Assembly: GCA_018136815.1 (NCBI GenBank)
Contig: CM030939.1
Location: 1 to 64,000 of the forward strand
Origin: Isochrysis galbana
Taxonomy: Eukaryota; Haptophyta; Isochrysidales; Isochrysidaceae
Direction of reading: 5' to 3'
DNA length: 64,000 bases
Positions 1 through 14,600 of this stretch are shown here, in pieces. The notes beneath the pieces are model-generated. The model saw only the letters and a program-made list of their open reading frames with translations, ran no database searches and was not told the DNA's origin. The translations under genes were made by a program, and so were the position numbers. Numbering within the stretch: the first letter of the stretch is position 1; the number at the start of each line of letters is the position of its first letter.

Positions 1-2603
1 GCATCCCAGGATGAGAGCGCGACACAAGAAGGCGCGTATGAATTCAGCTCGCTCCGTGCAGAACGACCGATCCCGACGATTCCAGCATGTCCCCAGGGCG
101 CCCCATTGTAAAGCGCTTCAGATTGAACACCGCCTCCGATGAAACAAAGGGGCGATGATAGCTTGCTCCCAACACATGATGTTGCGAGGGAGAGGGACGT
201 AATGGCCATAGCAATCGGATCAAGGTCAAAAATACCGTGCCGACAAAAGGTTGCCAGCGCAAGCGATGGTGAGACGGACGTGCTTGGCTGGACAAGTTCT
301 CCAAATAACCTCAATCTACTGTCCGTCCCAACAAGGCATGAAGCAGAAGCAGACGTTGTAAGCGCATCGCGCTCTGCTGTCGACACAGGGTGGCTATGCC
401 AGACGATTTTATACAAGTGCTGTCGCGTCGAACGTCCAACGGCCGAGGAAGTGAGTAGTCGGCATTCAAATCCTCGCAAATACACCGCCGGTGTGCTCGG
501 ACGACGTGCACTCTGCATCCACACCGCGGAGCGACCGTCACCCTCGCCGGCGACAGCAGCCCACACACAGCCGACCGACCGAGTCAGCATGGCACAGCCC
601 ACGGCAAACGGCAGCCGTGTCGCCTGCTTTCCCTCGAGAGCATCTGCATAAGCTGCAACGCGCCGTCCAAGTCCGCCGGGTGCACCTGCGTGCCCTCAAG
701 CCGATGACGCCGGTGGAGACCCGCGACCGCGACGCCGGCCGACGGAGCAGATGCGCGGACGATCGCAAGCGTCCTGTACGTCTTGCCGTACTCCAAACTC
801 AACGACCGCATCCGATCGTACACTTCGGCCGCGCCATAGGCGTGCGAGCACATCGCGGATATCGGTGCGAGAGCCACTGCAGCGCCCGCCGCCGCAGCCG
901 GGCGCGCCGACCCGGCGCAGTGCACCGTGCGCGCCTCATCACGGCAAGCACTCGCCACCTCGAAGCGTCCGGACCGGCCGTCGACGCTGCACTCGATCAG
1001 CACGTGCTCGCCAGCGAGCGCAAGCGGTTGCAAGAAAAAGACGCGCTCCAAAAGCGTGCGCGGCACCCGCCCAACCTCGCTCGTAGACACCGCGCACTCT
1101 CGCGCAAGCTCCAAGAAGCCCGCGCGGGGAACAGCACGCGCCACCCACGACGTGGTCAAGACCACCGCCACAACGCCGCGTCCACGACGCGGCGGGACAG
1201 CACGCCCTCGCCGGAGCGCTCGGTGCCGCGCGCACAATGGGTGCGGCGCCAGCCGCACCTCGAAACGACGCCTCTTGTGCGTGCGAAGCGGAGCTTGCTC
1301 GGTGTGTGCACGCGACGAGACGGCTGCCACCTCGCCGGCCGCGCCACAAGCACGCTTGCGATAGTGCCACTATATCCAAAGGAACTCACACCGCAGGCAT
1401 CGTGCTCTCCATCCGTTCAGGCGGAGGCTGCAAGACCCGTCCTGCAGTGACAAGACGCGGGCACGCGCCGTGCAGCACGTCTCGCACGTGAGCGTTCAAC
1501 GTGCGCAGCTGGGCATTCCCACAAGCTCGAGCGCGGTGAAGCGATGCGATCAAATGCATCAGGCCGCTCGCGCCCGCAGCCGGCTCGCCGTGGCCGCCAA
1601 TCGCCTTGACGCTACTGACGGGAAGTGCGCGAGCGCCGGTCCTCTGCGTGAGGACGGACTCGCGAAGAGAGCGCACTTCTATCGGGTCACCCAGCGCGGT
1701 ACCCGTGCCGTGCGCCTCCATCGGCCGACGTCCTCGGCGGCAAGGCGGCGTCAGAAAGCGACAGCTCCAAGAGGGCGCGCTGCGCCGTGCCATTCGGCGC
1801 CGTCAGGCTGGCGCTCCGCCCATCCTGCCGCACACAGCTCCCAGCCACGTATGTGGTAAGCGCCAGTCGCGCCGCAGACGTGTGTGACAAGGCGAGGGCC
1901 CACAAGCCTCGCCTCGGGCATACCCGTCAGCGCGCGCGTCGAAGGTGTGGCAACGTCCACGAGCAGAGAGCATCCCGGCGATCGCGAAGCTCCTGCTCAG
2001 ATGAGGCAAAAGCATCACATTCACACCGGCAACCACACCGCCGACACACTCGCTCAGCTGAACCGCGCGAGCCCCCGCGTGGCATGCCACCAGCGATGCC
2101 GAGCAAGCCGTGTCATACGACACGCACGGACCTTGGAGCCCCAGGACGTAGGATATCCGACCCGAAGCGATCGAATGAGCACTCCCCGTGGCAGCGTAGA
2201 CGCTACCCCCCGCAGCGGATGTTTGGAGTAGCGACGTGTAGTCCACGTTCGAAATCGCAATGAACACGCCGCAAGTGGTGTCCGAGAGCGCAGCCCTCCG
2301 ATGGCCGGCGGCATGCAGTGAGTCATATCCGTGCTCCAACAGCAGCCGCTGCTGCGGATCCATCGCCGACGCCTCCGCTGGAGAGATGCTAAACATCTCG
2401 TTGTCGAACAGGTCGACGCGGTCGAGGAAAGCGCCGTAGCGAACACGCCGTGCCACGTCATCGGCGGAAGCAGGCAGCGCCTCTAGCTCCCAGCGGTCCC
2501 AGGGCACTTCGCCGACTAGGTCTGCGCGGCTCGCACTCACCGAGTACAAACCGCTGACGTCCACCGCGCCTCCCGGCAGCGCGACGCTCAATCCATCAAC
2601 GTA
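1..2603 (-). other. PKS module D (KS-DH of the array type, then a diverged linker)
   Basis: KS and DH (2603 to about 461) match the array, with indels in 1110-1210. Downstream of 461 the protein stays open in the frame of YLRGFECR but is no longer near-identical. The stretch at about 20-90 still resembles the corresponding part of the other modules: HAGIVGIGRSARSE here against HAGLVGIGRSCRSE in the array. So the gene continues leftwards into a diverged module, and the pre-ER linker begins to differ here. Confidence 0.8.
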
Positions 2604-5600
2604 GACGCCCTCGCCCGCGATCGAAGCGACTCCGTGAGCGCTCTCCGGCAGCGCGCCCCTCGATGAAGCACCCGTAGCCGGGGCTGCGAGAGATGCGAAG
2701 AAAGTGGCGATCTGGCGCGCCGTTGGGTGGTCGAAGACAAGCGTGCTCGGAAGCGCCGCTGCGCCGCCCAAGGCACGCTGGAGCTGGTTGCCTAGCTCCA
2801 CTGCACCCAAGGAGTCGAGACCCGATTCCATCAATGGCATGTCCGCGTCGATCCGACCGCCCGCGATCCGCCGAGCCGTCTCCACCACTGCCGCCAAGTC
2901 GACCGCAGCGCGCGACTCTGGATCCCCCGCGCCATCTGACGACGCTGTGGGAACAACAGCGCCTCCTTCGATTAGCCCCGATAGCAGCACCGGAGCTGCA
3001 GGCATAGTGCCAACTAGCCGGCGCCAGTCCACTAGCACTAGCGCAAAAGCCGACGGCGCGCGAGGCTGCAATGCCGCAGCGAAGGCTACCGCGCCGTCGG
3101 CTGCCTCGATCAGCCTGATACCCGACCGCTGCAGCCGCGCGCCTACCGCGTCGCCGGCAGCCATGCCGACCCTGGCCCATGGTCCCCACTGCACGCTCGA
3201 GCAGGCCTGGCCACACAACTGCCGGTGCGAGGACAACGCGTCTAAGCAGCAGTTCGCCGCGCTGTAGTTGGACTGGCCTGCGCCAAAAAGTGCAGCTATC
3301 GATGAGAATAGCACGCAAGATGAGACCGGCGACGTGCAGTATGCGCGCTGCAAGTTCCAGCCGCCGATCGCCTTGGGGCCGTACACGCGCTGAAAGGACC
3401 CACACGTCTGCGAACGGAGCAAGCCGTCAGCAAGCACACCCGCGGTGTGCCACACGCCCGTCCGACAGCCGGCTCCCCACGCAGATAGCACCGATGCCGT
3501 CAGCCGGAGCGTCTCCGACGCGTCCGCGGCATCACACCGAGCTGCCGTCAACGATGCGCGCGACAAGAGCTCCGCCGAAGCCGCACCCATGCGGCCTCTC
3601 CTCGAAGATAGCACGATCCGAGACGCCCCGTGACTCGCAAGCCACCCCGCCAGTATCATCGCCAGTCCTCCACTGCCACCTGTCACCATGTGCGCACCGC
3701 TGACTCGACCCTCGGGCGGACCCGGCACACGCAGCACGACCTTCCCGGAACTCATACCGCTCTGTAAGTGGCGGAAGGCCGAGGTCACCTCTCGCTGCAT
3801 GTCGAAGATCTGCATCGGCAACCGTGCACCTCGCCACGGCGCGCCCTTACCGAGAGCAAGCCAAGCGAGCTTTGGACCCATCGTGGCGCCCCCTCCATCA
3901 TGCTGTCCAATGCTAGAACCACACAGCGCATGCCGGCGTCGCGGGCAGCCCGCATCCGGCTCACGGACCACACGCCGCGCTTGCCGATCTCGTCGAATGT
4001 CCCTTCCTCACGCAGAAGAGCGAGCGAGCAGGAGATGAAGTCAGCAGAGAGACTGTTAAGCACGCAGTGCAAGCGAGCCGACCGCAGCAACATCGCCGAG
4101 CCCATCGCGAACGAGCCGGCCTCTCGCGAACTCCACACAAGACCACGAACACCCAAGGAGCGCACGTGGGCGTGCTTGTATGGACGACCCGCAGTCATGC
4201 CGATCTGCAAGCCCAACCAAGACGAGTACTCGAAGCACGCCAGCCCCACACCTCCGGTGCCGGCGTGCACCAAGATCCCCTCGTGCGAATGCAGGGCAGA
4301 CCCGATGAACGCGGTGTGCACTGTGCTCCACGTCGTTGGCAGCGTGCACGCGTGAGCTGCTGACAGAACTTCCGGGCGAGGCGCAAGCAGCCGCGCATCC
4401 GCAAATGCAAACGTGGCCAGTGCGGCGGCCGCGTGGCCCAACACCAAGGAACCGGTCGAGATCAGGTCCTCAACGTTGGCGACCGCGCTCACGACGCGCG
4501 CCGCGCAGTCCGAGCCCGGCGCGCCGGGGTCGCCCGGATACGCGCCCAGGACATTGAGCACGTCACGGAAGTTGAGGCCCACGTGCGAGACTTGCAGCCG
4601 AACCACCATGGAGGGTTGCGACGGGCCGTGAAAGTCGGGCTCCGGAACGACTCGCAGGTATTCCAAAGAGCCGCGAGCGTCGAAATGAAGCCGGATCGGG
4701 CTGTGGAGTGATGACTCGGCCCGGACCAAGCGTGGGGCCAGAAGCCCCAACGCCGAGCACGCGATCTCTGGCTCTGACGCGCACGTGATGCTCAAAGATG
4801 CCATCAGCTCCGGCGCGAAAGTGCCGTCCCTGCGCATCAACACGCAGGACAGTGGAGTACCGGGCACCTCGCTGCGGCAGGAACGACCAATGCCCACTAG
4901 TCCAGCGTGCCCGTCAGCCGCGTCGCAACAGATGCCGTGTCGCTCCGCGTAAACCGTCAGAAATCGGAGCGGAGCTGCCCCACTGCCATGAGCGACCGAC
5001 GCCGCAAGCTCAAGCGACGAGGCCGCCACAACGAGGCTCTCGCCCCGTGATCGCCCGCGATGCACACCCACGGACAGCGCCACCGAGTGCGCCGCATCCG
5101 TCCCCGCGTGGAGCGGCCCCCCGCCGCCGATGCCGGAGGGCACAAGACATCGTCCCAGCGACAAGGCGCCTCGCTGCGCCAATCGCGCGCGACTCTCGTC
5201 ATCGAACGCAGACACATCGACGCGCCGCCAAGCCGTAAAGTACAGGCCGCTCCGGCCCCAAGTTCAGAACCCGCAATAGCAGACGCGACGCGGCATTCGA
5301 ACCCTCGCAAATACACCGCCGGTGTGCTCGGACGACGTGCACTCTGCATCCACACCGCGGAGCGACCGTCACCCTCGCCGGCGACAGCAGCCCACACACA
5401 GCCGACCGACCGAGTCAGCATGGCACAGCCCACGGCAAACGGCAGCCGTGTCCGCCTGCTTTCCCTCGAGAGCATCTGCGTAAGCTGCAACGCGCCGTCC
5501 AAGTCCGCCGGGTGCACCTGCGTGCCCTCAAGCCGATGACGCCGGTGGAGACCCGCGACCGCGACGCCGGCCGACGGAGCAGATGCGCGGACGATCGCAA

Positions 5601-8600
5601 GCGTCCTGTACGTCTTGCCGTACTCCAAACTCAACGACCGCATCCGATCGTACACTTCGGCCGCGCCATAGGCGTGCGAGCACATCGCGGATATCGGTGC
5701 GAGAGCCACTGCAGCGCCCGCCGCCGCAGCCGGGCGCGCCGACCCGGCGCAGTGCACCGTGCGCGCCTCATCACGGCAAGCACTCGCCACCTCGAAGCGT
5801 CCGGACCGGCCGTCGACGCTGCACTCGATCAGCACGTGCTCGCCAGCGAGCGCAAGCGGTTGCAAGAAAAAGACGCGCTCCAAAAGCGTGCGCGGCACCC
5901 GCCCAACCTCGCTCGTAGACACCGCGCACTCTCGCGCAAGCTCCAAGAAGCCCGCCGCGGGGAACAGCACGCGCCCACCCACGACGTGGTCAAAGACCAC
6001 CGCCAACAACGCCGCGTCCACGACGCGGCGGGACAGCACGCCCTCGCCGGAGCGCTCGTGCCGCGCGCACAATGGGTGCGGCGCCAGCCGCACCTCGAAA
6101 CGACGCCTCTTGTGCGTGCGAAGCGGAGCTTGCTCGGTGTGTGCACGCGACGAGACGGCTGCCACCTCGCCGGCCGCGCCAACAAGCACGCTTGCGATAG
6201 TGCCACTATATCCAAAGGAACTCACACCGCCAGGCATCGTGCTCTCCATCCGTTCAGGCGGAGGGCTGCAAGACCCGTCCTGCAGTGACAAGACGGCCGG
6301 GCACGCGCCGTGCAGCACGTCTCGCACGTGAGCGTTCAACGTGCGCAGCTGGGCATTCCCACAAGCTCGAGCGCGGTGAAGCGATGCGATCAAATGCATC
6401 AGGCCGCTCGCGCCCGCAGCCGGCTCGCCGTGGCCGCCAATCGCCTTGACGCTACTGACGGGAAGTGCGCGAGCGCCGGTCCTCTGCGTGAGGACGGACT
6501 CGCGAAGAGAGCGCACTTCTATCGGGTCACCCAGCGCGGTACCCGTGCCGTGCGCCTCCCATCGGCCGACGTCCTCGGGCGGCAAGGCGGCGTCAGAAAG
6601 CGACAGCTCCAAGAGGGCGCGCTGCGCCGTGCCATTCGGCGCCGTCAGGCTGGCGCTCCGCCCATCCTGCCGCACACAGCTCCCAGCCACGTATGTGGTA
6701 AGCGCCAGTCGCGCCGCAGACGTGTGTGACAAGGCGAGGGCCCCACAAGCCTCGCCTCGGGCATACCCGTCAGCGCGCGCGTCGAAGGTGTGGCAACGTC
6801 CACGAGCAGAGAGCATCCCGGCGATCGCGAAGCTCCTGCTCAGATGAGGCAAAAGCATCACATTCACACCGGCAACCACACCGCCGACACACTCGCTCAG
6901 CTGAACCGCGCGAGCCCCCGCGTGGCATGCCACCAGCGATGCGAGCAAGCCGTGTCATACGACACGCACGGACCTTGGAGCCCCAGGACGTAGGATATCC
7001 GACCCGAAGCGATCGAATGAGCACTCCCCGTGGCAGCGTAGACGCTACCCCCCGCAGCGGATGTTTGGAGTAGCGACGTGTAGTCCACGTTCGAAATCGC
7101 AATGAACACGCCGCAAGTGGTGTCCGAGAGCGCAGCCCTCCGATGGCCGGCGGCATGCAGTGAGTCATATCCGTGCTCCAACAGCAGCCGCTGCTGCGGA
7201 TCCATCGCCGACGCCTCCGCTGGAGAGATGCTAACATCTCGTTGTCGAACAGGTCGACGCGGTCGAGGAAAGCGCCGTAGCGAACACGCCGTGCCACGTC
7301 ATCGGCGGAAGCAGGCAGCGCCTCTAGCTCCCAGCGGTCCCAGGGCACTTCGCCGACTAGGTCTGCGCGGCTCGCACTCACCGAGTACAAACCGCTGACG
7401 TCCACCGCGCCTCCCGGCAGCGCGACGCTCAATCCATCAACGTAGACGCCCTCGCCCGCGATCGAAGCGACTCCGTGAGCGCTCTCCGGCAGCGCGCCCC
7501 TCGATGAAGCACCCGTAGCCGGGGCTGCGAGAGATGCGAAGAAAGTGGCGATCTGGCGCGCCGTTGGGTGGTCGAAGACAAGCGTGCTCGGAAGCGCCGC
7601 TGCGCCGCCCAAGGCACGCTGGAGCTGGTTGCCTAGCTCCACTGCACCCAAGGAGTCGAGACCCGATTCCATCAATGGCATGTCCGCGTCGATCCGACCG
7701 CCCGCGATCCGCCGAGCCGTCTCCACCACTGCCGCCAAGTCGACCGCAGCGCGCGACTCTGGATCCCCCGCGCCATCTGACGACGCTGTGGGAACAACAG
7801 CGCCTCCTTCGATTAGCCCCGATAGCAGCACCGGAGCTGCAGGCATAGTGCCAACTAGCCGGCGCCAGTCCACTAGCACTAGCGCAAAAGCCGACGGCGC
7901 GCGAGGCTGCAATGCCGCAGCGAAGGCTACCGCGCCGTCGGCTGCCTCGATCAGCCTGATACCCGACCGCTGCAGCCGCGCGCCTACCGCGTCGCCGGCA
8001 GCCATGCCGACCCTGGCCCATGGTCCCCACTGCACGCTCGAGCAGGCCTGGCCACACAACTGCCGGTGCGAGGACAACGCGTCTAAGCAGCAGTTCGCCG
8101 CGCTGTAGTTGGACTGGCCTGCGCCAAAAAGTGCAGCTATCGATGAGAATAGCACGCAAGATGAGACCGGCGACGTGCAGTATGCGCGCTGCAAGTTCCA
8201 GCCGCCGATCGCCTTGGGCCGTACACGCGCTGAAAGGACCCACACGTCTGCGAACGGAGCAAGCCGTCAGCAAGCACACCCGCGGTGTGCCACACGCCCG
8301 TCCGACAGCCGGCTCCCCACGCAGATAGCACCGATGCCGTCAGCCGGAGCGTCTCCGACGCGTCCGCGGCATCACACCGAGCTGCCGTCAACGATGCGCG
8401 CGACAAGAGCTCCGCCGAAGCCGCACCCATGCGGCCTCTCCTCGAAGATAGCACGATCCGAGACGCCCCGTGACTCGCAAGCCACCCCGCCAGTATCATC
8501 GCCAGTCCTCCACTGCCACCTGTCACCATGTGCGCACCGCTGACTCGACCCTCGGGCGGACCCGGCACACGCAGCACGACCTTCCCGGAACTCATACCGC

Positions 8601-11600
8601 TCTGTAAGTGGCGGAAGGCCGAGGTCACCTCTCGCTGCATGTCGAAGATCTGCATCGGCAAACCGTGCACCTCGCCACGGCGCGCCCTTACCGAGAGCAA
8701 GCCAAGCGAGCTTTGGACCCATCGTGGCGCCCCCTCCATCATGCTGTCCAATGCTAGAACCACACAGCGCATGCCGGCGTCGCGGGCAGCCCGCATCCGG
8801 CTCACGGACCACACGCCGCGCTTGCCGATCTCGTCGAATGTCCCTTCCTCACGCAGAAGAGCGAGCGAGCAGGAGATGAAGTCAGCAGAGAGACTGTTAA
8901 GCACGCAGTGCAAGCGAGCCGACCGCAGCAACATCGCCGAGCCCATCGCGAACGAGCCGGCCTCTCGCGAACTCCACACAAGACCACGAACACCCAAGGA
9001 GCGCACGTGGGCGTGCTTGTATGGACGACCCGCAGTCATGCCGATCTGCAAGCCCAACCAAGACGAGTACTCGAAGCACGCCAGCCCCACACCTCCGGTG
9101 CCGGCGTGCACCAAGATCCCCTCGTGCGAATGCAGGGCAGACCCGATGAACGCGGTGTGCACTGTGCTCCACGTCGTTGGCAGCGTGCACGCGTGAGCTG
9201 CTGACAGAACTTCCGGGCGAGGCGCAAGCAGCCGCGCATCCGCAAATGCAAACGTGGCCAGTGCGGCGGCCGCGTGGCCCAACACCAAGGAACCGGTCGA
9301 GATCAGGTCCTCAACGTTGGCGACCGCGCTCACGACGCGCGCCGCGCAGTCCGAGCCCGGCGCGCCGGGGTCGCCCGGATACGCGCCCAGGACATTGAGC
9401 ACGTCACGGAAGTTGAGGCCCACGTGCGAGACTTGCAGCCGAACCACCATGGAGGGTTGCGACGGGCCGTGAAAGTCGGGCTCCGGAACGACTCGCAGGT
9501 ATTCCAAAGAGCCGCGAGCGTCGAAATGAAGCCGGATCGGGCTGTGGAGTGATGACTCGGCCCGGACCAAGCGTGGGGCCAGAAGCCCCAACGCCGAGCA
9601 CGCGATCTCTGGCTCTGACGCGCACGTGATGCTCAAAGATGCCATCAGCTCCGGCGCGAAAGTGCCGTCCCTGCGCATCAACACGCAGGACAGTGGAGTA
9701 CCGGGCACCTCGCTGCGGCAGGAACGACCAATGCCCACTAGTCCAGCGTGCCCGTCAGCCGCGTCGCAACAGATGCCGTGTCGCTCCGCGTAAACCGTCA
9801 GAAATCGGAGCGGAGCTGCCCCACTGCCATGAGCGACCGACGCCGCAAGCTCAAGCGACGAGGCCGCCACAACGAGGCTCTCGCCCCGTGATCGCCCGCG
9901 ATGCACACCCACGGACAGCGCCACCGAGTGCGCCGCATCCGTCCCCGCGTGGAGCGGCCCCCCGCCGCCGATGCCGGAGGGCACAAGACATCGTCCCAGC
10001 GACAAGGCGCCTCGCTGCGCCAATCGCGCGCGACTCTCGTCATCGAACGCAGACACATCGACGCGCCGCCAAGCCGTAAAGTACAGGCCGCTCCGGCCCC
10101 CAAGTTCAGAACCCGCAATAGCAGACGCGACGCGGCATTCGAACCCTCGCAAATACACCGCCGGTGTGCTCGGACGACGTGCACTCTGCATCCACACCGC
10201 GGAGCGACCGTCACCCTCGCCGGCGACAGCAGCCCACACACAGCCGACCGACCGAGTCAGCATGGCACAGCCCACGGCAAACGGCAGCCGTGTCCGCCTG
10301 CTTTCCCTCGAGAGCATCTGCGTAAGCTGCAACGCGCCGTCCAAGTCCGCCGGGTGCACCTGCGTGCCCTCAAGCCGATGACGCCGGTGGAGACCCGCGA
10401 CCGCGACGCCGGCCGACGGAGCAGATGCGCGGACGATCGCAAGCGTCCTGTACGTCTTGCCGTACTCCAAACTCAACGACCGCATCCGATCGTACACTTC
10501 GGCCGCGCCATAGGCGTGCGAGCACATCGCGGATATCGGTGCGAGAGCCACTGCAGCGCCCGCCGCCGCAGCCGGGCGCGCCGACCCGGCGCAGTGCACC
10601 GTGCGCGCCTCATCACGGCAAGCACTCGCCACCTCGAAGCGTCCGGACCGGCCGTCGACGCTGCACTCGATCAGCACGTGCTCGCCAGCGAGCGCAAGCG
10701 GTTGCAAGAAAAAGACGCGCTCCAAAAGCGTGCGCGGCACCCGCCCAACCTCGCTCGTAGACACCGCGCACTCTCGCGCAAGCTCCAAGAAGCCCGCCGC
10801 GGGGAACAGCACGCGCCCACCCACGACGTGGTCAAAGACCACCGCCAACAACGCCGCGTCCACGACGCGGCGGGACAGCACGCCCTCGCCGGAGCGCTCG
10901 TGCCGCGCGCACAATGGGTGCGGCGCCAGCCGCACCTCGAAACGACGCCTCTTGTGCGTGCGAAGCGGAGCTTGCTCGGTGTGTGCACGCGACGAGACGG
11001 CTGCCACCTCGCCGGCCGCGCCAACAAGCACGCTTGCGATAGTGCCACTATATCCAAAGGAACTCACACCGCCAGGCATCGTGCTCTCCATCCGTTCAGG
11101 CGGAGGGCTGCAAGACCCGTCCTGCAGTGACAAGACGGCCGGGCACGCGCCGTGCAGCACGTCTCGCACGTGAGCGTTCAACGTGCGCAGCTGGGCATTC
11201 CCACAAGCTCGAGCGCGGTGAAGCGATGCGATCAAATGCATCAGGCCGCTCGCGCCCGCAGCCGGCTCGCCGTGGCCGCCAATCGCCTTGACGCTACTGA
11301 CGGGAAGTGCGCGAGCGCCGGTCCTCTGCGTGAGGACGGACTCGCGAAGAGAGCGCACTTCTATCGGGTCACCCAGCGCGGTACCCGTGCCGTGCGCCTC
11401 CCATCGGCCGACGTCCTCGGGCGGCAAGGCGGCGTCAGAAAGCGACAGCTCCAAGAGGGCGCGCTGCGCCGTGCCATTCGGCGCCGTCAGGCTGGCGCTC
11501 CGCCCATCCTGCCGCACACAGCTCCCAGCCACGTATGTGGTAAGCGCCAGTCGCGCCGCAGACGTGTGTGACAAGGCGAGGGCCCCACAAGCCTCGCCTC

Positions 11601-14600
11601 GGGCATACCCGTCAGCGCGCGCGTCGAAGGTGTGGCAACGTCCACGAGCAGAGAGCATCCCGGCGATCGCGAAGCTCCTGCTCAGATGAGGCAAAAGCAT
11701 CACATTCACACCGGCAACCACACCGCCGACACACTCGCTCAGCTGAACCGCGCGAGCCCCCGCGTGGCATGCCACCAGCGATGCCGAGCAAGCCGTGTCA
11801 TACGACACGCACGGACCTTGGAGCCCCAGGACGTAGGATATCCGACCCGAAGCGATCGAATGAGCACTCCCCGTGGCAGCGTAGACGCTACCCCCCGCAG
11901 CGGATGTTTGGAGTAGCGACGTGTAGTCCACGTTCGAAATCGCAATGAACACGCCGCAAGTGGTGTCCGAGAGCGCAGCCCTCCGATGGCCGGCGGCATG
12001 CAGTGAGTCATATCCGTGCTCCAACAGCAGCCGCTGCTGCGGATCCATCGCCGACGCCTCCGCTGGAGAGATGCTAAACATCTCGTTGTCGAACAGGTCG
12101 ACGCGGTCGAGGAAAGCGCCGTAGCGAACACGCCGTGCCACGTCATCGGCGGAAGCAGGCAGCGCCTCTAGCTCCCAGCGGTCCCAGGGCACTTCGCCGA
12201 CTAGGTCTGCGCGGCTCGCACTCACCGAGTACAAACCGCTGACGTCCACCGCGCCTCCCGGCAGCGCGACGCTCAATCCATCAACGTAGACGCCCTCGCC
12301 CGCGATCGAAGCGACTCCGTGAGCGCTCTCCGGCAGCGCGCCCTCGATGAAGCACCCGTAGCCGGGGCTGCGAGAGATGCGAAGAAAGTGGCGATCTGGC
12401 GCGCCGTTGGGTGGTCGAAGACAAGCGTGCTCGGAAGCGCCGCTGCGCCGCCCAAGGCACGCTGGAGCTGGTTGCCTAGCTCCACTGCACCCAAGGAGTC
12501 GAGACCCGATTCCATCAATGGCATGTCCGCGTCGATCCGACCGCCCGCGATCCGCCGAGCCGTCTCCACCACTGCCGCCAAGTCGACCGCAGCGCGCGAC
12601 TCTGGATCCCCCGCGCCATCTGACGACGCTGTGGGAACAACAGCGCCTCCTTCGATTAGCCCCGATAGCAGCACCGGAGCTGCAGGCATAGTGCCAACTA
12701 GCCGGCGCCAGTCCACTAGCACTAGCGCAAAAGCCGACGGCGCGCGAGGCTGCAATGCCGCAGCGAAGGCTACCGCGCCGTCGGCTGCCTCGATCAGCCT
12801 GATACCCGACCGCTGCAGCCGCGCGCTACCGCGTCGCCGGCAGCCATGCCGACCCTGGCCATGGTCCCCACTGCACGCTCGAGCAGGCCTGGCCACACAA
12901 CTGCCGGTGCGAGGACAACGCGTCTAAGCAGCAGTTCGCCGCGCTGTAGTTGGACTGGCCTGCGCCAAAAAGTGCAGCTATCGATGAGAATAGCACGCAA
13001 GATGAGACCGGCGACGTGCAGTATGCGCGCTGCAAGTTCCAGCCGCCGATCGCCTTGGGGCCGTACACGCGCTGAAAGGACCCACACGTCTGCGAACGGA
13101 GCAAGCCGTCAGCAAGCACACCCGCGGTGTGCCACACGCCCGTCCGACAGCCGGCTCCCCACGCAGATAGCACCGATGCCGTCAGCCGGAGCGTCTCCGA
13201 CGCGTCCGCGGCATCACACCGAGCTGCCGTCAACGATGCGCGCGACAAGAGCTCCGCCGAAGCCGCACCCATGCGGCCTCTCCTCGAAGATAGCACGATC
13301 CGAGACGCCCCGTGACTCGCAAGCCACCCCGCCAGTATCATCGCCAGTCCTCCACTGCCACCTGTCACCATGTGCGCACCGCTGACTCGACCCTCGGGCG
13401 GACCCGGCACACGCAGCACGACCTTCCCGGAACTCATACCGCTCTGTAAGTGGCGGAAGGCCGAGGTCACCTCTCGCTGCATGTCGAAGATCTGCATCGG
13501 CAAACCGTGCACCTCGCCACGGCGCGCCCTTACCGAGAGCAAGCCAAGCGAGCTTTGGACCCATCGTGGCGCCCCCTCCATCATGCTGTCCAATGCTAGA
13601 ACCACACAGCGCATGCCGGCGTCGCGGGCAGCCCGCATCCGGCTCACGGACCACACGCCGGCTTGCCGATCTCGTCGAATGTCCCTTCCTCACGCAGAAG
13701 AGCGAGCGAGCAGGAGATGAAGTCAGCAGAGAGACTGTTAAGCACGCAGTGCAAGCGAGCCGACCGCAGCAACATCGCCGAGCCCATCGCGAACGAGCCG
13801 GCCTCTCGCGAACTCCACACAAGACCACGAACACCCAAGGAGCGCACGTGGGCGTGCTTGTATGGACGACCCGCAGTCATGCCGATCTGCAAGCCCAACC
13901 AAGACGAGTACTCGAAGCACGCCAGCCCACACCTCCGGTGCCGGCGTGCACCAAGATCCCCTCGTGCGAATGCAGGGCAGACCCGAATGAACGCGGTGTG
14001 CACTGTGCTCCACGTCGTTGGCAGCGTGCACGCGTGAGCTGCTGACAGAACTTCCGGGCGAGGCGCAAGCAGCCGCGCATCCGCAAATGCAAACGTGGCC
14101 AGTGCGGCGGCCGCGTGGCCCAACACCAAGGAACCGGTCGAGATCAGGTCCTCAACGTTGGCGACCGCGCTCACGACGCGCGCCGCGCAGTCCGAGCCCG
14201 GCGCGCCGGGGTCGCCCGGATACGCGCCCAGGACATTGAGCACGTCACGGAAGTTGAGGCCCACGTGCGAGACTTGCAGCCGAACCACCATGGAGGGTTG
14301 CGACGGGCCGTGAAAGTCGGGCTCCGGAACGACTCGCAGGTATTCCAAAGAGCCGCGAGCGTCGAAATGAAGCCGGATCGGGCTGTGGAGTGATGACTCG
14401 GCCCGGACCAAGCGTGGGCCAGAAGCCCCAACGCCGAGCACGCGATCTCTGGCTCTGACGCGCCACGTGATGCTCAAAGATGCCATCAGCTCCGGCGCGA
14501 AAGTGCCGTCCCTGCGCATCAACACGCAGGACAGTGGAGTACCGGGCACCTCGCTGCGGCAGGAACGACCAATGCCCACTAGTCCAGCGTGCCCGTCAGC

